Shown here piece by piece: positions 1 to 7,155 of a DNA stretch of 19,505 nucleotides. The stretch lies in contig CAWHCB010000005.1 of assembly GCA_963827905.1 (NCBI GenBank), positions 1 through 19,505 on the forward strand, read 5' to 3'. How positions within the stretch are numbered: position 1 is the first letter of the stretch; every line of letters begins with the position of its first letter. The notes beneath the pieces are model-generated. The model was not told the DNA's origin and searched no databases. It worked only from the letters and a program-made list of their open reading frames with translations. The position numbers and the translations under genes were made by a program. This DNA is from JACXTP01 sp963827905. GTDB taxonomy: Archaea > Thermoplasmatota > Thermoplasmata > Methanomassiliicoccales > UBA472.

Positions 1-559
1 GCAGCAATGCCAACGACCTTTCGTAGGACGCCATCCGGTCCCGCACTTTGGTCTGAAGGCGCTTCACCACCTCGATGTTGTGACCGAGGACATCTGGTGC
101 GGCCTGGAGTATAGTATGCAAGGCCTTCAGGTCGCCCCGAAGGTCCGGAATGAGGAGCTCGACCAGACAGCCTGGGTTCCTCCCCCTGATGGCTGAAATC
201 GTTACTGTGAAATGAGAGGCCCCCCCGTCCAACAGGTCGTCCCTGGTGACAGACGTAATGACGACGTATTCCAGACCGGTCCGCGACACCGCCTCAGCCA
301 CCCTCCGCGGTTCGTCTGGGTCCAAAGCATCTGGGGGTCCATGGGCGACAGAGCAGAAAAGGCAGTTCCTTGTGCAGTTGTTGCCCATGATCATATAGGT
401 GGCGCTCTTGCTCCTCCAGCACTCACCGATGTTAGGGCAGTGCGCGGAATCGCAAACGGTATTGAGGCCTAATTCGCGGTTCATCCGCCTGGTCTCCGCC
501 ATGCCTTCGGTCGGCATATGGCGAATCTTGAGCCATGCGGGTTTAGTCTCCACCGTCAA
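1..559 (-). CDS. lipA: Lipoyl synthase (radical SAM), 3' end outside the window
   Basis: Lipoyl synthase inserts two sulfur atoms into protein-bound octanoyl chains to make the lipoyl cofactor of 2-oxoacid dehydrogenases and the glycine cleavage H protein. About 186 residues are present, without a frameshift, before the gene leaves the window. Two cysteine motifs are diagnostic: the auxiliary-cluster motif CDSAHCPNIGEC (Cx4Cx5C) and the radical SAM motif CTRNCLFC (Cx3Cx2C), followed by the family signatures VAHGPP, YVVITSVTRDD and DGGASHF. The N-terminal KPAWLKIRHM matches the usual family start. No ATG fits; I chose TTG at 559, 6 bases after a gggagagg-like ribosome site, with GTG at 553 as an alternative. 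It is divergent from the SRP RNA gene. No lipoate ligase or octanoyltransferase gene is visible in the window. The family call is secure; the start is uncertain. Confidence 0.93.
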   Translation of the reverse strand, partial: MTVETKPAWLKIRHMPTEGMAETRRMNRELGLNTVCDSAHCPNIGECWRSKSATYMIMGNNCTRNCLFCSVAHGPPDALDPDEPRRVAEAVSRTGLEYVVITSVTRDDLLDGGASHFTVTISAIRGRNPGCLVELLIPDLRGDLKALHTILQAAPDVLGHNIEVVKRLQTKVRDRMASYERSLALL

Positions 560-715
560 TACCAACCTCTCCCGACCATTGGAGCGGCCCCTTAATCTGC
601 TTTATGGCGAGGCAAGGGATAGCTAGCAGTTTGACGGTTGTTTCGATGCCATCGTCATGGATCAGGAATCGAGGCGACAAGACGGAGATCCCATTTGGAT
701 GCTGGCTGGAACGAT

Positions 716-733
716 TGGAAAACATATTAATAT
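716..733 (+). promoter_or_regulatory. Promoter of the SRP RNA gene (TATA box)
   Basis: An AT-rich element containing the perfect palindrome ATATTAATAT (724-733) is centred about 26 bp before the first base of the SRP RNA, the standard archaeal TATA spacing. A purine-rich ggaaaa lies directly upstream, where a TFB-recognition element would be. Because the box is palindromic it might also serve the divergent lipA gene, but that is inference. Confidence 0.6.
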
Positions 734-754
734 CATCATCCTGTATGCGACAGC

Positions 755-1064
755 GCTAGGCTAGACCGGGACGCTCGGCGTGCCCTTATACACCGAAATC
801 GTCGATACGCGGGGGTGACAGCGGAGGACGTCGTATCCGGAGAACCTAAGGCCCAGTCATAGATGTTGATGTCTCGTCCTGCGGGGCAGGCGGCGATCTC
901 GCGGCGCAGCTGGAGGGTTGCGCCCCTGGTCCTAATCACGGGGAACGGGTCAGGCCCTGACGGGAGCAGCCTAACCGTGGACTACCTACGCTCGTAGGGT
1001 TGCGGGGCGGAGTTAATGACTGATCAACCTTGAGTGATCCGAGCGGCTACCTTCGTGGCCTAGC
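755..1064 (+). ncRNA. Archaeal signal recognition particle RNA (7S RNA)
   Basis: This is the RNA scaffold of the signal recognition particle, which binds SRP19 and SRP54 and targets nascent membrane and secreted proteins. The strongest evidence is the conserved helix 8 region near 948-972, which reads GUCAGG, then CCC-UGAC-GGG, then AGCAGCC. This is the SRP54-binding element with its symmetric AGCA/UCAG internal loop. The ends pair as in archaeal helix 1: GCUAGGC (755-761) with GCCUAGC (1058-1064). The length of 310 bases is normal for archaea. The apical tetraloop is UGAC, not the common GGAA. A TATA element sits at the correct distance upstream. The 3' end is only 2 bases from the stop codon of the convergent gene. 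The ends are inferred from the terminal helix. Confidence 0.93.
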
Positions 1065-1066
1065 AC

Positions 1067-2084
1067 TCATTCCCCATCATTCAGTTCGATCGATTCCCAA
1101 CCGACCGTGTTGGTGGGCTTGCAACCGGTTATCAGCTCTGACTTGAAGTCGAAGAGCACCTCCATCCGGTCCCCTTTGGTCAGACGGTACACGTGGGAAT
1201 CGTCCACCTTCGCCGACCACAGCGCCGGTGACCCCTACGGCTTGGAACATCTCTATGACCTTTTCGGAATTCTCGGGGTCACAGGTGAGCGTGAAGCCGC
1301 ATCCCTGATAGGATTTCAACCATTGATGGAAATCCACGCCCTGGGGTCGTGGGATCTTGTCCACATCGACGCTCGCCCCCTTGCCGCTGGTCTCCAATAG
1401 CATACCCAGTCGTGCCAAGCGTCCCCGGGTTGCTGATGTCCTTACCTGAGCGCAGGAGACCTTTGCGGGCGATCTTGTTCATGACGAGCATCTGCTTCCG
1501 CACGATGTCGGAATCCTTGCGGGAGGTGGTGTCCCAGGCATAAATCAGCCCTTCCGGGTAGAACCCGTCCAGGTCCATGGTGAAGATGACGTCGTCCCCG
1601 CCTTGGCGGTGTGGCTGTACACCACGTGCTCCTTGTCCTCGCAATAGCCGACGATGGCCACATCGATGGCGTTGTAGGTGCAATCTGGATGCGTGTGGCC
1701 GCCCACGATGGGCACGCCGAACTTGCGCACAGCGGTCTCCATCCCCCGCATGACCTGTCCGCAGACCTTGTTGTCCTTGACGGATAGAACGTCGACCATG
1801 CCTATCGGCACCCCGCCCATGGCGGAGATGTCATTTATATTAACAAGTACTGAATAATAACCAGCATAGAACGGATTGGCGTTCATCAAGGCTTGCATGA
1901 TCCCATCCGCAGCCAGCAGGAGCACTCGGTCGTCCCATTCCACCACCGCGGCATCCTCTCCATATGAGGCTAGCACCTTGGCCGAGGAGAACTTCGGGAA
2001 GAAGTTGATAACCTCAGATATGGTCTTCTTTCTGGTGATGCCAGGAAAGCTCTTGATGTCGTTCACCAGGGCCATTAGGTCCAT
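1067..2084 (-). CDS. Methanogenesis marker 2 protein (AIR-synthase-like), frame interrupted three times
   Basis: This resembles the PurM/AIR-synthase-related family catalogued as methanogenesis marker protein 2, a member of the ATP-binding superfamily that includes thiamine-phosphate kinase, HypE and SelD. Its substrate is unknown. Visible signatures are GEDAAVVEW, LLLAADGI, LVNINDISAMGG (acidic metal/ATP region), the IVGGHTHPD segment and DISNPGTLGT near the middle. Reading from ATG 2084, the frame moves near 1596-1599 (a C run one base short on the plus strand), again near 1410 and again near 1210. It then continues as KVDDSHVYRL to TGA at 1067-1069. Correcting three 1-base indels gives about 338 residues, normal for the family. 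Conservation on both sides of each break argues for sequence error over decay. The gene has its own TATA box and ends 2 bases from the SRP RNA. A related AIR-synthase-like protein of a non-methanogen remains possible. Confidence 0.82.
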
Positions 2085-2092
2085 ATTATCGT

Positions 2093-2136
2093 TAATGGTC
2101 CGGACCGTTATAATCTTTGTCCGTGGAGTATATAAA
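2093..2136 (-). promoter_or_regulatory. Promoter of the marker 2 gene, with an overlapping palindrome
   Basis: On the minus strand a strong archaeal TATA box, TTTATATA (about 2136-2129), lies about 45 bp before the ATG at 2084, placing the transcription start near 2105. An 18-bp inverted repeat with arms TAAnGGTCC/GGACCnTTA, one mismatched pair (2093-2110), covers that predicted start, as an operator might. The TATA box is well supported by spacing; the operator role is inference. Confidence 0.55.
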
Positions 2137-2144
2137 CCTCGACC

Positions 2145-2726
2145 TCAAAGCGTGAGCTTGGTCTGCTTCGTCTCCTTGACCAGATAGAAGGCGTCATGCG
2201 ATACCAAAGTGATCGATTCCAAGAGCAGGACATAGTCCTTCTCGAAACTAGGTTCCTCAAGGACGTACGCCCGGGAGGAGTCGGGGACCTTGAAGCCATT
2301 TCGCACTAGGACCTTCTTCGCCTCCATCCTTTGCTCCGGGTTAGCCTGCGTCCCGGGGATGTTCCCTTCGATGCCGCAACGGGCAAGCTCCTCGACGAAA
2401 ACAGCCCTGCGGAACAGTCTGTTCATGGAATAGAGGATCACATGCTCGACCCTTTCTCCGGGGAAAAGCTCGCGTGCCCTCTCCCCGATCATCTGATAGA
2501 AATCCTGCTCCTTTCCCTTGATCGGGATGTATATCTTGGCAGGCGGGACTATCTTCTCCCTGACGATCTTAAGGTCCGTTAATGCCCTGAGGTAACCTGT
2601 TAGTAGCAGGCGATTTATTTTCAACCCCTTCTTGTTGAGGTCCTTTGACAAGGAGCTGATGGATTTACCCTCTTCGGTCAATGTGTCGAGGACAATCAGC
2701 CTGAAATCCTTGTCTGGGTGAAACAT
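2145..2726 (-). CDS. Probable winged-helix transcription regulator divergent from nrdD
   Basis: This is an intact 193-residue soluble protein. I do not recognise a named family. The first 65 residues look like a helix-turn-helix/winged-helix domain: an opening helix (FRLIVLDTLTEEGKS), a helix-turn-helix-like segment (ISSLSKDLNKKGLKINR), a recognition-type helix (LLTGYLRALTDLKIV) and a beta-wing (REKIVPPAKIYIPIKG). The remaining 125 residues contain no cysteine cluster and only one cysteine (in ARCGIEG), so a metal sensor is not evident. The gene is divergent from nrdD. Its start codon directly follows three 12-bp repeats that fall between its TATA box and ATG, an arrangement typical of an autorepressor. 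Matching half-sites occur at the nrdD promoter. Function as a repressor of nrdD and itself is inferred from position and sites. Confidence 0.72.
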   Translation of the reverse strand: MFHPDKDFRLIVLDTLTEEGKSISSLSKDLNKKGLKINRLLLTGYLRALTDLKIVREKIVPPAKIYIPIKGKEQDFYQMIGERARELFPGERVEHVILYSMNRLFRRAVFVEELARCGIEGNIPGTQANPEQRMEAKKVLVRNGFKVPDSSRAYVLEEPSFEKDYVLLLESITLVSHDAFYLVKETKQTKLTL

Positions 2727-2728
2727 AT

Positions 2729-2764
2729 GATAACAGATATGGTAACAGATATGGTAACTAATAA
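2729..2764. repeat. Tandem 12-bp repeats at the regulator promoter (candidate operator)
   Basis: Three consecutive 12-bp units read gataacagatat (2729-2740), ggtaacagatat (2741-2752) and the degenerate ggtaactaataa (2753-2764). On the minus strand they give the half-site ATCTGTTAyC three times at 12-bp spacing, ending 2 bases before the regulator ATG. The repeat is read directly; its role as a binding site is inferred. Confidence 0.75.
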
Positions 2765-2767
2765 AAG
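2758..2767 (-). promoter_or_regulatory. TATA box of the regulator gene
   Basis: Minus-strand CTTTTATTAG lies about 36 bp before the ATG at 2726, predicting a start of transcription near 2737 inside the tandem repeats and a leader of about 11 bases. Repressor binding to the repeats would therefore block this promoter. Confidence 0.5.
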
Positions 2768-2780
2768 TTCGCTCAAATAC

Positions 2781-2838
2781 CTTTGTTACCAGACCGAGTT
2801 CAAAAATCTGTATAAATGGGCTGGACCAATCTGTTATG
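2781..2838 (+). promoter_or_regulatory. nrdD promoter with half-sites matching the regulator repeats
   Basis: The TATA box TATAAAT (2811-2817) predicts transcription start near 2838, giving nrdD a leader of about 84 bases. The plus strand carries atctgttatg at 2829-2838, matching the repeat half-site ATCTGTTAyC at nine of ten positions and covering the predicted start. It also carries ctttgttacc at 2781-2790, matching at eight of ten, upstream of the TATA box. The sites point toward those at the regulator promoter, so one protein could bridge or control both genes. No other feature was found in the 195-bp gap. Confidence 0.55.
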
Positions 2839-2921
2839 TCGCAGGAAATACGAGGATGGGATTGTACTCTCGTTTGGGGATGAGAGAGCGATCCATTTCG
2901 ATTTGATGCTTAGGTGATGTA

Positions 2922-5042
2922 ATGAAGGGAAGCGTATCTGCTCGAGAATCAGGGGACTCGTTCGAACCGGGTATAGTATCGCATGACGATAAGGAATCGA
3001 CTGAACTTTCATTGTTCGTAAGGACCTCTGATGAAGAGATAAAGAAGTGGGACCGGGGCAAGATCTACGAGGCTCTGATCCGCGAGACGACCATCAGCGA
3101 GGACGCCGCGTCGATAGTGTCGAGGGAGGTCGAGAAGATGATCTCCGAGCTTGAGATCGAGGTAATAACCGCGCCGTTGATCCGTGAGCTCACGAACGCC
3201 AAGCTCGTTGAGTACGGGCTATCGAAGATCCGCCGACAGCACACCCGCCTCGGTGTGCCGCTCTATGACGCCCGGCAGATCATCATGAGCCCGAACAAGG
3301 AGAACGCTAACGTGCCTCACGGCCCGGAGGCGACGAACCTGACCTTGGCGGAGCGCATCAAGAAGGAGTTCGCCCTGCTCGAGGTCTTCACGCAGGACCT
3401 TGCAGACGCGCACATGGCAGGAGACCTGCACCTGCACGACCTAGGCATGGTGGACCGCCCCTACTGCAGCGGTCAGTCCATCGAGTACGTCAAGAAGTTC
3501 GGCCTGAACCTTCCCAACGCCATATCCATCGCCAAGCCGGCCAAGCACCCGGAGGTGCTCATCGAGCAGGTGGTCAAGTTCTCCGCCGCCCTACAGGGCA
3601 ACTTCTCTGGGGCCATTGGCTGGGATGCTTTCAACCTGTTCCTAGCGCCATACTTGGTGAACGTGGACGACGAGCGCATGAAACAGCTCGCCCAGATCCT
3701 GGTCTTCGAGTTCGCGCAGCAGGCGGTGGCCCGCGGCGGTCAGTCCATCTTCAGCGACCTGAACTTGTACTGGGAGTGCCCCAAGCACTTCGAGGACGTG
3801 CCCGCCATCGGGCCGAGGGGCGAGTTCACCGGGCAGACCTACGCGGACTACCTTCCCGAGTCGCAACGGTTCATCAACGCCCTCTTCGACGTGTACATGG
3901 AAGGCGACGCCATGGGGCGCCCGTTCTTCTTCCCGAAGCCGAACGTGCACATGACGGACAAGTTCTTCCAGAGCGAAGGCCACGAGGAGTTCCTCAACAA
4001 GATATCGCAGTGCGCCAGCGAGAAGGGCAACACCTACTTCGTGTTCGACCGGGGCAACACCGCCAAGATATCGGAGTGCTGCCGCCTCACCTTCAAGTTG
4101 GAACAGAGCGACCTTGATGATGCCAAGACCCCGTGGAAGATGCGTTACTCCGCCATGCAGAACGTCACCCTGAACCTGCCGAGGATCGCCTACCAGGCCC
4201 ACCAGGACGACAACAAGCTGTTCGAGATCATCCGGCAGAGGATCGACCTGGTGGCGCAGGCGCACCTGCAGAAGAAGGAGTTCATCGGCAAGCTCCTGGG
4301 CATGGGCAAGCACGGACCGTTGGCCCTGCTCACCATGGAGATGGACGGCGAGCCCTACTACCGTTTCAAGAAGGCATCGTTCCTCATCGGCATGGTCGGC
4401 CTGAACGAGCTGGTGCAGTACCACACCGGGCAGCAGTTGCACGAGTCCAAGGAAGCCACCAAGTTCGGCCTCAAGGTCATCGCCTACATGAAGAAGGTGT
4501 CCGAGGAGCTGGGGGAGAAGTACGGCATCAAGATGCCCTTGGAGCAGACCCCGGCGGAGAGCACCGCCTACCGGTTCGCCAAGCTCGACAAGAAGTACTA
4601 CCCGCTGCAGGCGGCCACCTCCATCCGTGGCAACAAATCGACCGGGGAGGTGTATTACACCAACTCCACCTACCTGAACGTCGGAGCTCAGATCAGCGCC
4701 ATCGAGCGCGTCAAGGCGGAGGGCATGTTCCATCCCCTGATCGACGCCGGCTCCCTGACCCATGTCTGGCTGGGCGAGCACAAGCCCCCGGCGGAGTCCA
4801 TCGCCGCCTTCGTGAGGAAGACCTTCGAATCGACGCAGAACGCCCAGATAGCGTTCAGCCCGGAGTTCACCTCCTGCCTCGACTGCGGCAAGACGGTGCG
4901 CGGCCTGAAGGAGTGCTGCCCCTACTGCAAGTCGGTGAACATCGAGGGGATCACCAGGGTGACAGGCTTCTTCTCGAAGACCAACAGTTGGAACAAGGGA
5001 AAGATCGGGGAGCTGCACGACCGCGTACGAAACCAGATCTGA
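2922..5042 (+). CDS. nrdD: Anaerobic (class III) ribonucleoside-triphosphate reductase
   Basis: This oxygen-sensitive glycyl-radical enzyme reduces ribonucleotides to deoxyribonucleotides for DNA synthesis. The intact protein has 706 residues. After a roughly 30-residue non-conserved start comes an ATP-cone region (about 31-100, VRTSDEEIKKWDRGKIYEAL). The catalytic barrel follows, with LHLHDLGMVDRPYC (Cys182, equivalent to the active-site cysteine region) and KISECCRLTF. Near the C-terminus are CxxC pairs at Cys652/655 and Cys666/669 that would hold zinc, then RVTGFF, where Gly682 is the predicted radical glycine. ATG 2922 has an upstream ggtgat ribosome site. The activating radical SAM enzyme NrdG is not in the window, so it must lie elsewhere or be replaced. 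Expression is probably controlled by the divergent regulator. A terminator follows directly. Confidence 0.96.
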   Translation: MKGSVSARESGDSFEPGIVSHDDKESTELSLFVRTSDEEIKKWDRGKIYEALIRETTISEDAASIVSREVEKMISELEIEVITAPLIRELTNAKLVEYGLSKIRRQHTRLGVPLYDARQIIMSPNKENANVPHGPEATNLTLAERIKKEFALLEVFTQDLADAHMAGDLHLHDLGMVDRPYCSGQSIEYVKKFGLNLPNAISIAKPAKHPEVLIEQVVKFSAALQGNFSGAIGWDAFNLFLAPYLVNVDDERMKQLAQILVFEFAQQAVARGGQSIFSDLNLYWECPKHFEDVPAIGPRGEFTGQTYADYLPESQRFINALFDVYMEGDAMGRPFFFPKPNVHMTDKFFQSEGHEEFLNKISQCASEKGNTYFVFDRGNTAKISECCRLTFKLEQSDLDDAKTPWKMRYSAMQNVTLNLPRIAYQAHQDDNKLFEIIRQRIDLVAQAHLQKKEFIGKLLGMGKHGPLALLTMEMDGEPYYRFKKASFLIGMVGLNELVQYHTGQQLHESKEATKFGLKVIAYMKKVSEELGEKYGIKMPLEQTPAESTAYRFAKLDKKYYPLQAATSIRGNKSTGEVYYTNSTYLNVGAQISAIERVKAEGMFHPLIDAGSLTHVWLGEHKPPAESIAAFVRKTFESTQNAQIAFSPEFTSCLDCGKTVRGLKECCPYCKSVNIEGITRVTGFFSKTNSWNKGKIGELHDRVRNQI

Positions 5043-5062
5043 TCCGGATCATCAACGCCTTT

Positions 5063-5104
5063 GGGACCGGGCTACCCCTGCCCGGCCCCTCCTTTTTTTT
5101 CTTT
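5063..5104 (+). terminator. Terminator after nrdD
   Basis: A GC-rich hairpin, gggaccgggc paired with gcccggccc across a short loop (5063-5089), is followed by a long T tract (5093-5100 and beyond). It lies 21 bases after the nrdD stop. Confidence 0.75.
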
Positions 5105-5154
5105 CCAACGCCTTATGAATTCGTTCCGCATTTTCGTGAATTCAACGACAAATC

Positions 5155-5162
5155 ATTAAATA
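5155..5162 (+). promoter_or_regulatory. TATA box of the small cysteine-rich gene
   Basis: ATTAAATA lies about 45 bp upstream of the start, which puts transcription start near 5185. An aaaggtgat ribosome-binding site then lies at 5186-5193. The nrdD terminator lies upstream, so this is a separate unit. Confidence 0.55.
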
Positions 5163-5200
5163 TCGCAGGGACCCAGTCGAAAACGAAAGGTGATCTCTAG

Positions 5201-5467
5201 GTGACCATGGTCAAGGTCGGTGAGCACCGATATGTGAACGTGAGGAGGCGCAGCCTCTGCGACAATTGTGTCGCTGAGGTGTGCTTCCGTCGCGACGAGC
5301 GCAAGAACCTGCGTGTCGTGGAGTGCGACCTCTTCAAACCTCAGTTCGTGGCGTTCAAGCGGTGCCGCCAATGCTCCTCGGTCTACGAGGTGTTCTCCAA
5401 CTTCAACGCCTTGGACTTCGAGCTGTGCCCGGAGTGCAACGAAAGGATGAAAAGAGGCGCCCCCTGA
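5201..5467 (+). CDS. Small cysteine-rich (zinc-ribbon-like) protein, function unknown
   Basis: This is an 88-residue protein with eight cysteines: CDNC (20/23), Cys28, Cys42, CRQC (55/58) and CPEC (76/79). Three CxxC knuckles could bind one or two zinc ions or, less likely, an iron-sulfur cluster. The N-terminus is basic (YVNVRRRS), which would suit nucleic-acid contact, but no known family is recognised. GTG 5201 sits 7 bases after an aaaggtgat site and is preferred; ATG 5207 is the alternative and loses only two residues. It has its own promoter, and its stop codon lies inside the terminator hairpin. It is convergent with the site-2 protease gene 20 bases away. It may be a rubredoxin-like or transcription-associated zinc ribbon; neither is shown. 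Confidence 0.8.
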   Translation: MTMVKVGEHRYVNVRRRSLCDNCVAEVCFRRDERKNLRVVECDLFKPQFVAFKRCRQCSSVYEVFSNFNALDFELCPECNERMKRGAP

Positions 5468-5481
5468 GGGGCATGGTTTTT
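5459..5481 (+). terminator. Hairpin terminator embedding the stop codon
   Basis: gcccc (5459-5463) pairs with ggggc (5468-5472) around a CTGA loop that contains the TGA stop codon (5465-5467), followed by five T residues (5477-5481). The short stem makes this moderately certain. Confidence 0.5.
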
Positions 5482-5486
5482 CAGAT

Positions 5487-7095
5487 CTAGTTGAACCGCG
5501 GCCCGATGACCTGCCATAGGATCAGGAAGAGTATCAGGAAGGAAAGCGCCAGGGATATCTGGTCCACGATCCGGTTCCTTGCCTCCTCGCTCAGTCCCTT
5601 GCGGAGCTTCGCCACCACCGAACCCATGGCGTCCTTGAACAGATAACCGCCATCGAGCGGCACTGCCGGCAGGGCGTTGGTCAGACCGACCATCAGGTTC
5701 AGCCAGAATATCCAGTAGAGGCAGTTGGCGATGATCCAGAACGTGCCTATGGACATCCAGGCCAGGTAACCGGTGGTCTCGAACAGGTCGGCCAGGGGCG
5801 ATTGTATCGGGGACAGGCCGATGAAGGGGAAGGCAATGTAACGCAGGCTGGCCGTGACGAAGTCCCCCGCAGTTTCGACGTTCCGATAGGGGTTGGTCAT
5901 GGCCAGCAGGATGGTCTCCGGCTCGAGCACTCCCGCGCCCAGATAGGCGGAGTTGATGCCAAGGAAACCTACGTCCTGGTAGTCGGAGGGGACGTCGAAA
6001 CCGTTGTCCTCCAGATATGCCTTCCGGCTGTCCAACGTCACCTGGGTCAGCCCGGCCACCACCAGGTAGTCGCTCGGATCCCGCGTCCCATTGCAGGACG
6101 GTGACGTTGACGGTCTGGAACGGCAGTGTGAGCCCCAACGCCTCCTTCAGGTCGTGCTCGTTCGTGATGAGCGTGTCGTTCAGGGAGGCCATGAGCATGC
6201 CGGAGCGCATCCCTGAATCGTATGCTGGTAGACCTTCGGACACCGCGGTCAACGCCACTCCCGAGAAGACCTCCTTGCTGCGGACCTTGCCTTCAAGGAA
6301 ATAGGTCACGTTGACAAGAGAGCCAGCTGCGGGTGCGGTGACGTTCGCCCAGGAATCCAGATCGGTGACGTTGACGCCATCGATGGAGAGTATCTGACAA
6401 CCGTATCCTAGATCGGCCAGTTCGGCCGGGCCATCGTCCACGTTGTTCATGATGACCGGGCCCTCGTAGATGGGCGCCGCTTGGGTCACCATGGCCTGGG
6501 AGAAGAGGAGGACGAAGAGGAAGGCCACGATTATGTTGGTGGCCGGTCCGACCGCGTACACCCGCATGCGGTTCTTCTTGGAGGTGGTGCGCAGCGCGTC
6601 CTCGTCCGGTTCGACGAATGCGCCCATGGGCACGACGGCGAAGATCAGGCCCAACGCCTTGATCGCCATCTTCCCTACGCGGGTCAGTATGCCGTGGGCG
6701 AACTCATGCACCACTATGGCCACTATGAGGCCCAATATCCCATACCAGATGGGGATGAGCGGGTTGATCCCCGGTATACCGAGCAACATCACGGGGGATG
6801 GCGCCGACTCCGCCGGGATGTTCGGGACCAAGGTCACCTCCCAGACCAGCAGGGCGAACATGGAGAACATGGCCACGAAAACGATGACCAGGCTGATCCC
6901 GGCATAGACGCGCCAGAAACGGGCTGGTCGGGAAAGCCATTCGATGATGTCCTTCCCCCCTTGGGTGCGCCACATGAGGAACGGACCGTAAACTGTGATG
7001 TTGTAACGCTCCAGCAGCTTCTTCCTCTTGACGATGATGATGAAAGCGAACCAGGCGATGATGATGGCGGCGGCGATGACTAGACCGTTGACCAT
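5487..7095 (-). CDS. Site-2 protease family intramembrane zinc metalloprotease with PDZ domain, one frameshift
   Basis: Site-2 proteases cut substrates within the membrane, often to release regulators or clear signal peptides. From ATG 7095 the order is: a membrane helix (LVIAAAIIIAWFAFIIIV), further helices, the zinc motif VVHEFAHG (HExxH at about residues 130-134), a VGPATNIIVAFLF helix and a PDZ-like region (GYGCQILSIDGVNV). Then come the second catalytic motif NALPAVPLDGG, which supplies the third zinc ligand, and a C-terminal helix. The frame shifts once near 6080-6090; the downstream part resumes as YLVVAGLTQV and runs to TAG at 5487. One extra base explains it, giving about 535 residues. 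GTG 7122 is an in-frame alternative start, but the TATA box placed near 7126-7134 makes ATG 7095 more likely. The substrate is unknown. Confidence 0.9.
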
Positions 7096-7124
7096 TTTGG
7101 GACCTGACGCAAAAAGGGACACGT

Positions 7125-7135
7125 GCTATATCAAA
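7125..7135 (-). promoter_or_regulatory. TATA box of the site-2 protease gene
   Basis: Minus-strand TTTGATATAGC lies about 35 bp upstream of ATG 7095, predicting a very short leader. The upstream in-frame GTG at 7122 would lie before the predicted transcription start. Confidence 0.45.
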
Positions 7136-7155
7136 CATTCTGGATGGGGCTGGGA

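Noticed and set aside
543..725. 60-residue open frame on the minus strand upstream of lipA, starting MFSNRSSQHP
   Set aside because: It begins within the palindromic TATA element, overlaps the lipA start in another frame, has no ribosome site and resembles no family. A real small gene is not excluded.
736..939. 67-residue open frame on the minus strand
   Set aside because: It is antisense to the SRP RNA, whose structure explains this sequence fully.
1067..2084. Marker 2 gene as a decayed pseudogene
   Set aside because: Three 1-base indels, intact conserved motifs on every side, an intact promoter and similar indels in other genes in the window favour sequence error.
2729..2764. 12-bp direct repeats as a CRISPR array or replication origin iterons
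   Set aside because: There are only two to three units without spacers, directly at a promoter; the matching half-site at the nrdD promoter favours an operator.
3642..5018. 458-residue open frame antisense to nrdD
   Set aside because: It is a shadow of GC-rich codon use in nrdD; its translation is a low-complexity mix rich in Leu, Val, Gly and His without motifs.
4133..5200. 355-residue open frame in another frame of nrdD
   Set aside because: It is a shadow frame with Arg-, Gly- and Pro-rich translation, fully inside the conserved nrdD gene.
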